This document shows, piece by piece, positions 1 through 6,400 of a stretch of DNA of 33,137 nt (its first letter is position 1; each line of letters starts with the position of its first letter). The stretch covers positions 1-33,137 of the forward strand of contig JAEWLN010000013.1 in NCBI GenBank assembly GCA_023457535.1, given 5' to 3'. Made by a program: the position numbers and the translations under genes. The DNA comes from Bacteroidota bacterium. GTDB lineage: Bacteria > Bacteroidota > Bacteroidia > Flavobacteriales > Flavobacteriaceae. The notes below the pieces were generated by a model. That model searched no databases. It was not told the origin of the DNA and saw nothing but the letters and a program-made list of their open reading frames with translations.

Positions 1-108
1 GTCCGGAATGCATGCCAACGACGAGTAATCGCCCGGCCCGATGTCCTCGCGGATGGCATTGGCGATAATGAGCTGAAGTTCGGTTTGGAACTGTTCTTTG
101 GAAATCAT
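1..108 (-). CDS. nadC: Nicotinate-nucleotide pyrophosphorylase (carboxylating), N-terminal fragment
   Basis: Only the first 36 codons lie in the window; the gene runs off the left edge. The translation begins MISKEQFQTELQLIIANAIR and continues EDIGPGDYSSLACIPD, matching the quinolinate phosphoribosyltransferase N-terminus, where an alpha-helical segment leads into the conserved EDxGxGDxTS...IP signature. The family converts quinolinate and PRPP to nicotinate mononucleotide in de novo NAD synthesis in the cytoplasm. The ATG at 108 is preceded by an AT-rich leader typical of Bacteroidota. It is divergent from the acetyltransferase gene that follows. The identity rests on a short stretch, but the signature is distinctive. 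Confidence 0.8.
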   Translation of the reverse strand, partial: MISKEQFQTELQLIIANAIREDIGPGDYSSLACIPD

Positions 109-209
109 GTTTGTAATTTGACGCTAAAATAACAAAAAACCGCTTGACTAGCCTGCCGCTTTACAACCGATGGTCTTTTTTCGTTATTTTGTACTTTAAA
201 CCCACCGAT

Positions 210-662
210 ATGATCCAATTGGTACGCACCCAGTCAAAAAATCCCGATTTCAGCCGTTTGGTTCAGCTGCTCGACGCTTACCTGGCTGAAAAGGATGGCG
301 ATGAGCACGCTTTTTACGATCAATTCAACCACATCGACCAACTCCCCCACGTTGTTGTCGCGTATTGGGACGGCATTCCGGTTGGATGCGGCGCGATCAA
401 ACCTTTTTCCGGCCACGAGATGGAAGTAAAACGCATGTTTGTTTCGCCCGACCATCGCCAAAAAGGCATTGCCAGAACGATTCTGAACGAACTCGAAAAC
501 TGGGCGCGCGAGCTCGGCTTTTCAGCTTGTGTGCTCGAAACCGGCAAGCGGCAAACAGAAGCCGTTGGTCTTTACCCGGCATGCGGATATAAGATCACCG
601 CCAATTACGGGCAATACATCGGAATGGACAATAGTGTTTGCATGCGTAAGGAATTGTCGTAA
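210..662 (+). CDS. GNAT family N-acetyltransferase
   Basis: A 150-residue protein with the GNAT fold: beta strands around VVVAYWDGIPVGCGAIKPF, then the acetyl-CoA pyrophosphate-binding segment VSPDHRQKGIARTILNELE (motif A, Q/RxxGxA type), then ETGKRQTEAVGLYPACGY (motif B). The substrate cannot be told; the family acetylates amines of small molecules, peptides or proteins. An in-frame ATG at 144 would add 22 residues, but the stretch at 185-200 (TATTTTGTACTTT) looks like a promoter -7 region, so I take ATG 210, which starts MIQLVRTQSK and agrees with related proteins. It is divergent from nadC. Its stop codon forms part of the next promoter. Confidence 0.85.
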   Translation: MIQLVRTQSKNPDFSRLVQLLDAYLAEKDGDEHAFYDQFNHIDQLPHVVVAYWDGIPVGCGAIKPFSGHEMEVKRMFVSPDHRQKGIARTILNELENWARELGFSACVLETGKRQTEAVGLYPACGYKITANYGQYIGMDNSVCMRKELS

Positions 663-667
663 CTTTG
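638..667 (+). promoter_or_regulatory. Flavobacterial promoter, TTG -33 and TAACTTTG -7
   Basis: TTG at 638-640 and a perfect TAnnTTTG box (TAACTTTG) at 660-667, separated by 19 bp, match the Bacteroidota primary-sigma promoter consensus. The TAA of the -7 box is the stop codon of the acetyltransferase gene. The promoter would start the three-gene unit ending with rlmH, 27 bp before the first ATG. Confidence 0.7.
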
Positions 668-693
668 TGGCGTTGAACCAACACGAGCGGAAT

Positions 694-876
694 ATGAACC
701 ATACCAAAAGAGGCATTATCGCAGTGGTCATCCTGATGATCGCCATCGGGAACCTAACCAGAACAGAGGGCGCGCAACATTTAACCGCCGTGGTTTTCGT
801 GCACGTTTTTGCCATTGGCGCACTGAGTGCCGTGGTCATCCGCGAAATATTGAGCCGTTTTAAAAACAAGCCGTAA
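694..876 (+). CDS. Small hydrophobic membrane protein (60 aa)
   Basis: Sixty residues starting MNHTKRGIIAVVILMIAIGN, with two hydrophobic segments (about residues 7-21 and 29-49) separated by a short polar stretch and a basic C-terminus (SRFKNKP). It is probably a two-helix inner-membrane protein. I recognise no family. The reading frame is open further upstream, but the promoter at 638-667 and the absence of a plausible earlier start favour ATG 694. Its TAA stop overlaps the next ATG by one base (TAATG), so it is almost certainly translationally coupled to the following gene. The real role is unknown. Confidence 0.6.
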   Translation: MNHTKRGIIAVVILMIAIGNLTRTEGAQHLTAVVFVHVFAIGALSAVVIREILSRFKNKP

Positions 877-1082
877 TGCAACTGACCAACAAACAAATTC
901 TGATCATTTTCCTGCTCGGCGCCGTACTGACCATTTTTGGCGCGATCATGAAAATTGCGCAATGGCCGTTATCGAGCCTGATGATCATTCTTGGGATGAC
1001 GTTCGAAGCCGCTGCGGGTGTGTTTCTGATTTTAAAAATGTCGCGCAAGGAAGACAAAAAAGACGGATTTCTGGACAGCTGA
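876..1082 (+). CDS. Small GldL-like membrane protein (68 aa)
   Basis: Sixty-eight residues with two transmembrane helices (about 8-25 and 35-53) and a charged tail (MSRKEDKKDGFLDS). The core FGAIMKIAQWPLSSLMIILG followed by MTFEAAAG resembles the N-terminal membrane hairpin of GldL, the gliding-motility / type IX secretion motor protein, which has a GAxxKIxxWPGAxxLMxxG...EA pattern. The large cytoplasmic domain of GldL is missing, so this is a hairpin-only relative and not GldL. It overlaps the genes on both sides (TAATG upstream, TGATG downstream), tying it into the rlmH unit. Function is unknown; the resemblance is my reading and needs a profile search. Confidence 0.65.
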   Translation: MQLTNKQILIIFLLGAVLTIFGAIMKIAQWPLSSLMIILGMTFEAAAGVFLILKMSRKEDKKDGFLDS

Positions 1083-1555
1083 TGAATATCAAACTGATCG
1101 CGATCGGCAAAACCGACGACAAGGCACTCCAATCGCTCATCGACGAGTACACCAAACGACTGTCATTCTACGTCAAGTTCAGCCTTGAGGTGATTTCCGA
1201 TATCAAAAATGCCAAAAACCTATCCGAGAGCCAGCAAAAAGAAAAAGAAGGCGAACTGATCCTGGCGCGGTTGTCGGCCACCGACCAATTGGTGCTGCTT
1301 GACGAGAACGGCAAAATGTTCTCAAGCGTTTTCTTTGCGCACGAGCTTCAAAAGAAAATGAATTCAGGGGTCAAAACGCTGGTCTTTGCCATCGGCGGAC
1401 CGTATGGCTTTTCCGATCCTGTGTACCAGAAAGCGACGGGGAAAATTTCGCTTTCGGCCATGACGTTTTCCCATCAAATGGTCCGGCTGTTCTTTATCGA
1501 GCAACTCTACCGCGGGTTTACGATATTGCGCGGCGAACCGTACCATCACCAGTAA
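1082..1555 (+). CDS. rlmH: 23S rRNA (pseudouridine1915-N3)-methyltransferase RlmH
   Basis: A 157-residue SPOUT methyltransferase, the usual length for the family. It starts MNIKLIAIGKTDDKALQSLI and carries the conserved LDENGKMFSS segment, the SAM-binding knot FAIGGPYGFSDPVYQKA and the C-terminal LSAMTFSHQMVRLFFIEQLY followed by RGFTILRGEPYHHQ. RlmH methylates pseudouridine 1915 of 23S rRNA in helix 69 on assembled ribosomes. The start at 1082 overlaps the previous TGA stop (TGATG), implying coupling with the two small membrane genes; a longer open frame reaching back to 962 has no family support. No terminator hairpin was found after it; the downstream spacer is a repeat array. Confidence 0.96.
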   Translation: MNIKLIAIGKTDDKALQSLIDEYTKRLSFYVKFSLEVISDIKNAKNLSESQQKEKEGELILARLSATDQLVLLDENGKMFSSVFFAHELQKKMNSGVKTLVFAIGGPYGFSDPVYQKATGKISLSAMTFSHQMVRLFFIEQLYRGFTILRGEPYHHQ

Positions 1556-1568
1556 GCGGTGTTGGGCG

Positions 1569-1784
1569 TTTAAGGTTTAAGGTTTAAAGTTTAAGGTCGT
1601 TTGACATTCGTCGTTTTACGTTCGACCTTCGACGTTTGACATTCGTCGTTTGACGTTCGACATTTATTCCGCTGCGCTCCATACAGTTCGGCTGCGCCTC
1701 GGGTCGACGTTTGACATTTATTCCGCTGCGCTCCATACAGTTCGGCTGCGCCTCGGGTCGACGTTTGACGTTCGACGTCCGACC
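1569..1784. repeat. Composite repeat: heptad arrays flanking two tandem 54-bp units
   Basis: The rlmH-folP spacer is almost wholly repetitive. TTTAAGG/TTTAAAG heptamers tile 1569-1596; TTYGACR-type heptamers (TTTGACA, TTCGTCG, TTTTACG, TTCGACC, TTCGACG and so on) tile 1600-1662 in register. Two identical 54-bp units follow at 1659-1712 and 1713-1766, each containing CCGCTGCGCTCC and CGGCTGCGCCTCGGGTCGAC. Three more heptads end the block at 1784. The same architecture recurs inverted at 8551-8662. Because 54 is a multiple of three, reading frames stay open across the units, but the predicted peptides are just the repeat translated. Confidence 0.85.
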
Positions 1785-1794
1785 CAACGCTTCT

Positions 1795-2622
1795 TTACGC
1801 CTTCCCGGTCTCCAAAACCAATTGCACGGCCTGGACCGCCTCCCGCACATCGTGAACGCGCAAAATGCTGGCGCCTTTGGCCAGCGCGATCGTATTGAGC
1901 ACTGTCGTTCCGTTCAAAGCATCATTTGCATCCACGCCAAGGGTTTTCTGGATCATCGATTTGCGTGACAATCCGGCAAGAACAGGCACTTCGAGCGTGT
2001 CAAAAAGCCCGAGTTTGCCCAACACCTCGAAATTTTGCGCAAGCGTCTTGGAAAACCCAAATCCAGGATCGGCGATCAAATCGTTGATGCCCAATGCGCG
2101 CGCCGACGCAATCCGCTCTGAAAAATACAACAACATCTCCCTGACCACATCTTCATAGTGCGTGAATTGCTGCATCGTCTGGGGATTGCCGCGCATGTGC
2201 ATCATGATGTACGGAACCTGAAATCCGGCCACTGTCGCAAGCATTTTATCGTCGAGCATTCCGGCTGAAATATCGTTGATCATTGCTGCGCCATTTTGGA
2301 TGCACACGCGCGCTACTTCGCTTCGAAAGGTGTCGACCGATATCATAATATCTGGAAAATGTGCCACAAGCAGCTCTACCACAGGCACCACGCGCCGGAT
2401 TTCCTCCTGTTCGGAAACGAAAGCCGCACCCGGACGGCTCGAATAGCCGCCAATGTCGATGAAAGCTGCGCCGTCCCGGATCATTTGCGCCACATTGGCG
2501 ATGATTTCATCGGCGTGACGGTGCCGGCTGCCCGCAAAAAAAGAATCAGGGGTTATATTCACAATGCCCATGACGCGCGGCACGGTCAAATCGATGAGTT
2601 TTCCTTTGCAATTGATTGTCAT
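1795..2622 (-). CDS. folP: Dihydropteroate synthase
   Basis: A 275-residue TIM-barrel enzyme that condenses 6-hydroxymethyl-dihydropterin pyrophosphate with p-aminobenzoate in folate synthesis. All family signatures are visible: VMGIVNITPDSFF near the N-terminus, GAAFIDIGGYSSRPGA (the sulfonamide-contact loop), DTFRSEVA, INDISAG, IMMHMRGNPQTMQ, LIADPGFGFSK, VLAGLSRKSMI and the C-terminal RVHDV. Length and start (MTINCKGKLIDLTVPRVMGI) are normal. It is divergent from the DUF1599 gene, an arrangement I recall as common in Flavobacteriia. The gene ends only 11 bp beyond the repeat block. Confidence 0.97.
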   Translation of the reverse strand: MTINCKGKLIDLTVPRVMGIVNITPDSFFAGSRHRHADEIIANVAQMIRDGAAFIDIGGYSSRPGAAFVSEQEEIRRVVPVVELLVAHFPDIMISVDTFRSEVARVCIQNGAAMINDISAGMLDDKMLATVAGFQVPYIMMHMRGNPQTMQQFTHYEDVVREMLLYFSERIASARALGINDLIADPGFGFSKTLAQNFEVLGKLGLFDTLEVPVLAGLSRKSMIQKTLGVDANDALNGTTVLNTIALAKGASILRVHDVREAVQAVQLVLETGKA

Positions 2623-2694
2623 GACGATAGCGTGTAATTAGCGGATGTTTGTCGATATTATCGCCGCAAACGTCCAAAAGTTCAATATAAATTT

Positions 2695-2702
2695 TATTTT
2701 TG
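2695..2702 (+). promoter_or_regulatory. Promoter -7 box TATTTTTG
   Basis: A perfect TAnnTTTG box 30 bp before the ATG of the DUF1599 gene. No clear TTG was found at the -33 position. The next upstream in-frame ATG lies inside this box, so it cannot be the start codon if the promoter is used. Confidence 0.6.
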
Positions 2703-2732
2703 GGAAAATTTCGATACAAATATAACCGATTC

Positions 2733-3278
2733 ATGAACAATACCATTGAAGAATACGACAAGGTCATTTCCATTTGCCGTAAACTTTATACCAACAAACT
2801 CCAGGATTACGGCAGTGCGTGGCGCATTTTGAGACTGCCTTCGCTCACCGATCAGATTTTCATCAAGGCCCAGCGCATCCGCAGTTTGCAGGAGAATGAC
2901 GTGCGCAAAGTCGACGAAGATGAAACCGGCGAATTCATCGGCATCATCAATTACGCGGTGATGGCGCTGATCCAGCTCGATCTGGGCGTCGCGGACCAAC
3001 CCGATCTCGATCCGGCTCAGGCTACCCAGTGGTATGATGCCAAAATCGGTGTGACCAAGGCGCTCATGGAGGCCAAAAACCACGATTATGGCGAGGCGTG
3101 GCGTGAAATGCGCGTAAGCTCGCTGACCGATCTGATCCTGCAAAAAATCCTGCGCGTCAAGCAAATTGAGGACAACAAAGGCAAAACGATCGTCTCTGAA
3201 GGCATCGATGCCAATTACCAGGACATGATCAACTACGCCGTCTTTGCGCTTATTTTAATGAATTTCCACAAACAGTAA
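2733..3278 (+). CDS. DUF1599 (Nmad1) domain protein with two domain copies
   Basis: A 181-residue, mostly helical protein made of two homologous halves. Half one (about 5-85) has KLQDYGSAWRILRLPSLTDQ, a Q-rich helix and GIINYAVMALIQLD. Half two (about 98-178) has KNHDYGEAWREMRVSSLTDL, ILRVKQIEDN and DMINYAVFALILMN. The shared DYGxAWRxxRxxSLTDxIxxK ... INYAVxALI pattern is that of PF07659 (DUF1599), renamed nucleotide modification associated domain 1 because of its association with modified-nucleotide systems. The actual activity is unknown. It begins a likely operon with the DoxX gene 5 bp downstream. The start at 2733 is set by the promoter at 2695-2702. Confidence 0.85.
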   Translation: MNNTIEEYDKVISICRKLYTNKLQDYGSAWRILRLPSLTDQIFIKAQRIRSLQENDVRKVDEDETGEFIGIINYAVMALIQLDLGVADQPDLDPAQATQWYDAKIGVTKALMEAKNHDYGEAWREMRVSSLTDLILQKILRVKQIEDNKGKTIVSEGIDANYQDMINYAVFALILMNFHKQ

Positions 3279-3283
3279 ATACC

Positions 3284-4390
3284 ATGAAGAACATCCTAAC
3301 CCAATTTTCGCGCGTTTTCGTCGGGATTTTATTTATCATTTCGGGTCTGATCAAACTCAATGATCCGGTAGGGTTTTCGTACAAACTCGGAGAATATTTT
3401 GGCCAAACCGTGCTCAACCTGCCGTTTCTGATACCGTACGCACTCGGTCTTGCCGTATTCATCGTCATTTTTGAAACCTTGCTCGGGGTGACACTTTTGC
3501 TTGGCTACCAACGCAAATTTACGGTCTGGAGCCTGCTTGCGATGATTGTTTTCTTTACGTTCCTGACGTTCTATTCGGCGTATTTCAACAAAGTCACGGA
3601 TTGCGGCTGTTTTGGCGATGCGCTTAAACTCACGCCGTGGGAATCGTTTACCAAAGATGTCGTGCTGCTGGTATTTATCCTCGTCTTGACGGTCAACCTC
3701 AAACTGATCAAACCGCTTTTCAACCGTCAGCTCACCACCGGCCTTGTCCTGGCGAGCCTCGTGGCTTGTTGCTTTATGGGTTATTGGGTGCTCAACCATT
3801 TGCCGCTCAAAGATTTCCGCGCGTATAAAATCGGGACCAACATCCCTGAGGGCATGGCTTATCCGGCGCACATCAAACCCAAAGATCCGATCATTACGTT
3901 CATTTACAAAGTCAATGGCGTGGACACCAAATTCAGTTATCAGGATGTCATGGATGGCAAGATTCCGGCCGATGCCGTTTATGTGGACCGCATCGACGAA
4001 ATCGACAAAACCGGATACATTCCGCCAATCCACGATTTTACGATGGAAAAAGACGGCGCAGACCACAAAACAGAATTACTCGCCGTGCCCAAATTACTCG
4101 TATTTGTTACCTACGATCTGGCCCATGCTAATGCCGAAGGAATGAAGCAGCTCGAAAGTTTGCACAACCAGGCCAGGGCCAAAGGATATACCGTGATTGC
4201 GATGACCGCATCGGGCGAAGCGGAAATTGCCGCGGCCAAAAAACAATACGGTCAAACTTTCGATTACTATTTTTGCGATGCCACAACGCTTAAAACGATC
4301 GAGCGCGCCAACCCGAGCATCGTCGTGATCGAAAACGGCACCATCACGCAAAAAGTACATTACAACGACACAGACCGTTTAATGCTTTGA
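3284..4390 (+). CDS. BT_3928-type DoxX membrane protein with C-terminal thioredoxin-like domain
   Basis: A 368-residue protein. Residues about 1-180 form a four- to five-helix DoxX/MauE-like membrane domain with the paired-cysteine segment VTDCGCFGDALKLTPWE. A periplasmic stretch follows (about 185-270). The last 100 residues (LLVFVTYDLAHANAEGMKQL onward) read as a thioredoxin fold in which the CxxC is missing: the expected cysteines are replaced by TYDLAHAN. MauE/DoxX relatives are linked to disulfide or quinone redox chemistry; here the membrane CGC pair is the only obvious redox centre. It lies 5 bp after DUF1599 and shortly before a TlpA-like lipoprotein, suggesting an envelope redox role, but this is inference. 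Confidence 0.85.
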   Translation: MKNILTQFSRVFVGILFIISGLIKLNDPVGFSYKLGEYFGQTVLNLPFLIPYALGLAVFIVIFETLLGVTLLLGYQRKFTVWSLLAMIVFFTFLTFYSAYFNKVTDCGCFGDALKLTPWESFTKDVVLLVFILVLTVNLKLIKPLFNRQLTTGLVLASLVACCFMGYWVLNHLPLKDFRAYKIGTNIPEGMAYPAHIKPKDPIITFIYKVNGVDTKFSYQDVMDGKIPADAVYVDRIDEIDKTGYIPPIHDFTMEKDGADHKTELLAVPKLLVFVTYDLAHANAEGMKQLESLHNQARAKGYTVIAMTASGEAEIAAAKKQYGQTFDYYFCDATTLKTIERANPSIVVIENGTITQKVHYNDTDRLML

Positions 4391-4392
4391 TT

Positions 4393-4692
4393 ATGAGCGA
4401 CAGAATGCAACACGAAAAAAATAAGAAGGTATGGACCACCTGTGGCATTTGCGCAGCAGTGTTCGGGATCGGGTTGTTCATGGTGGAAAACCTCTCCAAG
4501 CGCGAAAGCCCGCCGTTGGGACAGGTATTCAATGTCATTGTCGGGTTTTTGCTGATTGCCGTAGCGGTAATTGTAGCGGCCATCACGCTCAAACAACATT
4601 TTTTCCCAAAAAAGAAAAAAAAGAAAAGCAAGCCGGTATTTCTTGACGAATCGCTGATCCACAAACGCAAACAACCTGCGGGAAAGCGCTAA
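4393..4692 (+). CDS. Small membrane protein with lysine-rich tail (99 aa)
   Basis: Begins MSDRMQHEKNKKVWTTCGIC, with two hydrophobic segments (about 14-30 and 44-66) and a very basic tail (PKKKKKKSKPVFLDES and KRKQPAGKR). The ATG at 4393 follows the DoxX stop by 2 bp, so the two genes are co-transcribed. It is not a family I can name. It is likely a two-helix inner-membrane protein with both ends cytoplasmic (positive-inside rule). Confidence 0.7.
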   Translation: MSDRMQHEKNKKVWTTCGICAAVFGIGLFMVENLSKRESPPLGQVFNVIVGFLLIAVAVIVAAITLKQHFFPKKKKKKSKPVFLDESLIHKRKQPAGKR

Positions 4693-4731
4693 AAAATCGC
4701 CAACTTTACCGTAGAATAAGACCTTATCGAC

Positions 4732-4739
4732 TAACTTTG
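4732..4739 (+). promoter_or_regulatory. Promoter -7 box TAACTTTG
   Basis: A perfect TAnnTTTG box 14 bp before the start codon of the TlpA-like gene. The -33 element is not clear (TTTACC around 4705-4710 is a poor match). It would give the TlpA-tpiA pair its own transcription start. Confidence 0.6.
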
Positions 4740-4753
4740 CTCAAAAACGACCC

Positions 4754-5248
4754 ATGAAGAAATTACTTTGCATGGCATTGGTAGGTATCGGTCTTTCGTG
4801 CCAGTCCCAAAAAACCGAGTTTGCACACGATGCGCTCGAAAACAAACTCATCGCTTTCGACGGGGAACAAATCGCTTTCAAAGACATTTTGTCCCAACAC
4901 CGCGGCAAAACCCTCGTGATCGAAATCTGGGCATCCTGGTGCGGCGACTGCGTCAAAGCCATGCCTAAATTCAAGGCGATGCAGCAAAACCATCCGGAAG
5001 TGTCGTATGTATTCATTTCGATGGACCGCGCTGAAGACAAATGGAAAGCAGGCATCGAAAAGCACGAGCTCAAAGGCGACCATTACTGGGCCACCGATGG
5101 CATGAAAGGCGCCTTCGGCAAATCGGTCGATGTGGACTGGATCCCGCGCTACATCATCATCGACAAAAATGGAAAAATCGTTACCTATCGCGCCGTCGAA
5201 ACAGACTTCGACAAAATGGACGCTACTTTAAATACCCTGAAATCATGA
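4754..5248 (+). CDS. TlpA-like thioredoxin-fold protein, probable lipoprotein
   Basis: A 164-residue thioredoxin-fold protein. The N-terminus MKKLLCMALVGIGLSCQSQK looks like a lipoprotein signal ending at Cys16, although residue -3 is Gly instead of the usual aliphatic. The active site is WASWCGDC (Cys63, Cys66), typical of the TlpA/ResA group, and the cis-proline follows in VDWIPRYIIIDKNGKIVTYR. The family reduces disulfides in envelope proteins or apocytochromes. It overlaps tpiA by four bases (ATGA), so the glycolytic gene is coupled to it. The DoxX protein with a CGC motif upstream may be a membrane partner (inference). Confidence 0.88.
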   Translation: MKKLLCMALVGIGLSCQSQKTEFAHDALENKLIAFDGEQIAFKDILSQHRGKTLVIEIWASWCGDCVKAMPKFKAMQQNHPEVSYVFISMDRAEDKWKAGIEKHELKGDHYWATDGMKGAFGKSVDVDWIPRYIIIDKNGKIVTYRAVETDFDKMDATLNTLKS

Positions 5249-6000
5249 GACAAAAAATTGTTGCCGGAAACTGGAAAATGCACAAAAACGCTGAAGAAAC
5301 TGAAGATTTGCTCAACGAGCTCATTGACCAGCTGCCGCACGACGTAGAGGCGCACATTGTTGTGGCCCCGCCGTTCACCAATTTAGCTTCGGCCGTGGAA
5401 CACCTCGAATTTACGAACATCGAAGTGGCCGCGCAAAACATGCACCAGGCCGAAAGCGGCGCATATACAGGCGAAGTCTCAGCGGACATGCTGCGCAGCA
5501 TCGGCGTGCATCTGGTCATTCTTGGCCATTCCGAACGTCGCGCCTATTTCCACGAAACGGATTCGCTGCTCGCCTACAAAGTCGATACGGCGCTCAAAAA
5601 CTACATGAAAGTAATCTTTTGCTTTGGCGAAGAACTCAAGGACCGTCAATCGGGCAACCATTTCAACATTGTAGAAAACCAACTGCGCGACGGGCTGTTC
5701 CACATTGCCAAGGAAGCCTGGGCCAACATCATCCTCGCGTACGAACCCGTGTGGGCCATCGGTACAGGCGAAACCGCCACGCCCGGGCAGGCACAGGAAA
5801 TGCACCATTTTATCCGCGAAACCATCCGTAAATCCTTTGGCAGCGAAATCGCGGAAGACGTTTCAATCCTTTACGGCGGCAGCGTTAAACCGGAAAACGC
5901 GCGCGAAATCTTCTCACAACCGGACGTGGACGGCGGGCTGATTGGCGGCGCTGCTTTGAAAGCAGCAGATTTTGCGGCCATCGTCTCTGCGATCGACTGA
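5245..6000 (+). CDS. tpiA: Triosephosphate isomerase
   Basis: A 251-residue TIM barrel interconverting dihydroxyacetone phosphate and glyceraldehyde 3-phosphate in glycolysis and gluconeogenesis. Visible signatures are MRQKIVAGNWKMHKN (Asn9 and Lys11 of the active site), AQNMHQAESGAYTGEVS, the catalytic histidine in ILGHSERR, the catalytic glutamate in AYEPVWAIGTGETATPGQ with the mobile loop, and the phosphate-binding ILYGGSVKPEN and GGLIGGAAL. The ATG at 5245 overlaps the previous TGA; the frame is open further upstream but without homology. A strong terminator follows 21 bp after the stop. Confidence 0.98.
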   Translation: MRQKIVAGNWKMHKNAEETEDLLNELIDQLPHDVEAHIVVAPPFTNLASAVEHLEFTNIEVAAQNMHQAESGAYTGEVSADMLRSIGVHLVILGHSERRAYFHETDSLLAYKVDTALKNYMKVIFCFGEELKDRQSGNHFNIVENQLRDGLFHIAKEAWANIILAYEPVWAIGTGETATPGQAQEMHHFIRETIRKSFGSEIAEDVSILYGGSVKPENAREIFSQPDVDGGLIGGAALKAADFAAIVSAID

Positions 6001-6020
6001 GCAACCAGACCTTAAAATCC

Positions 6021-6046
6021 AAATCCCTCCATCGAGGGATTTTTTT
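6021..6046 (+). terminator. Intrinsic terminator after tpiA
   Basis: AAATCCCTC at 6021-6029 pairs perfectly with GAGGGATTT at 6034-6042 around a CATC loop, and the T run continues to 6046. It ends the TlpA-tpiA transcript. Confidence 0.9.
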
Positions 6047-6064
6047 ATGGGGAAATATTTGGTT

Positions 6065-6199
6065 GGGCGTTCCGGCGGCAATGACAACCGCGACGGATCG
6101 AACTGACGTGCGCCGCCGTCGGGTGATTCGCTGTATCTTGCCCGCTCCGCTGCGCTGCGCGGCCAAGGATGCCGCTGCTCCCCCTAACGCGGGCAAAGT
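6065..6199 (+). repeat. GC-rich dispersed repeat, copy 1 (GTCGGG...GCTG...CCCTAACGC type)
   Basis: This 135-bp stretch is far richer in GC than its surroundings and codes for nothing convincing. It has two nested pairing arms: GGCGGC (6074-6079) with GCCGCC (6112-6117), and TTGCCCGC (6138-6145) with GCGGGCAA (6189-6196). The order GGGCGTTCC ... GTCGGGTGATTCGCTGTATC ... GGATGCCGCTGC ... CCCCTAACGC resembles an intergenic repeat I remember from many Bacteroidota genomes. A shorter inverted relative lies at 8673-8734. The rest of the 400-bp spacer (6200-6400) holds only the inverted box pair listed next. Confidence 0.55.
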
Positions 6200-6262
6200 G
6201 CACCATTGAATATCGGAACAGGTTGGCAACGTCTGTCGCAAAAAATCGCGCAAATTGCACAT

Positions 6263-6378
6263 TTACAGATTTTCTGTAATGACGTAGCCGTCAAAATGCG
6301 TATTTTTATTCCAGGGAAGGGGGATTTGGAAGTATTCCCTAGGAAAACAAAACAATATTCCGCTACAGAAAATCTGTA
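6263..6378. repeat. Pair of TACAGA-N3-TCTGTA palindromes in the tpiA-porin spacer
   Basis: TTACAGA TTT TCTGTAA (6263-6279) and TACAGA AAA TCTGTA (6364-6378) are two hairpin-capable palindromes. The 15-bp core at 6264-6278 is the exact reverse complement of 6364-6378, and they are exactly 100 bp apart. Between them an AGGGAA / TTCCCT arm pair (6313-6318, 6335-6340) sits in an AT-rich stretch. The position is between the ends of two convergent genes, so this is no ordinary promoter for either. It could be a dyad protein-binding pair, ends of a small non-coding element, or a structured RNA. Confidence 0.6.
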
Positions 6379-6400
6379 CTTTTTGTTAAATTTTTAGCCC

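Noticed and set aside
1600..1766. Possible CRISPR array
   Set aside because: The 54-bp units are directly adjacent without unique spacers, the heptads are far too short for CRISPR repeats, and no cas gene is near.
1584..1898. Open frames on both strands through the 54-bp repeats
   Set aside because: They stay open only because 54 is divisible by three; the peptides are the repeat translated twice and continue as antisense of folP.
6047..6400. Riboswitch or small coding gene in the 400-bp spacer after tpiA
   Set aside because: The region is downstream of both convergent neighbours, matches no riboswitch core that I know, and the open frames (for example 6206-6397) lack a credible start region or domain.
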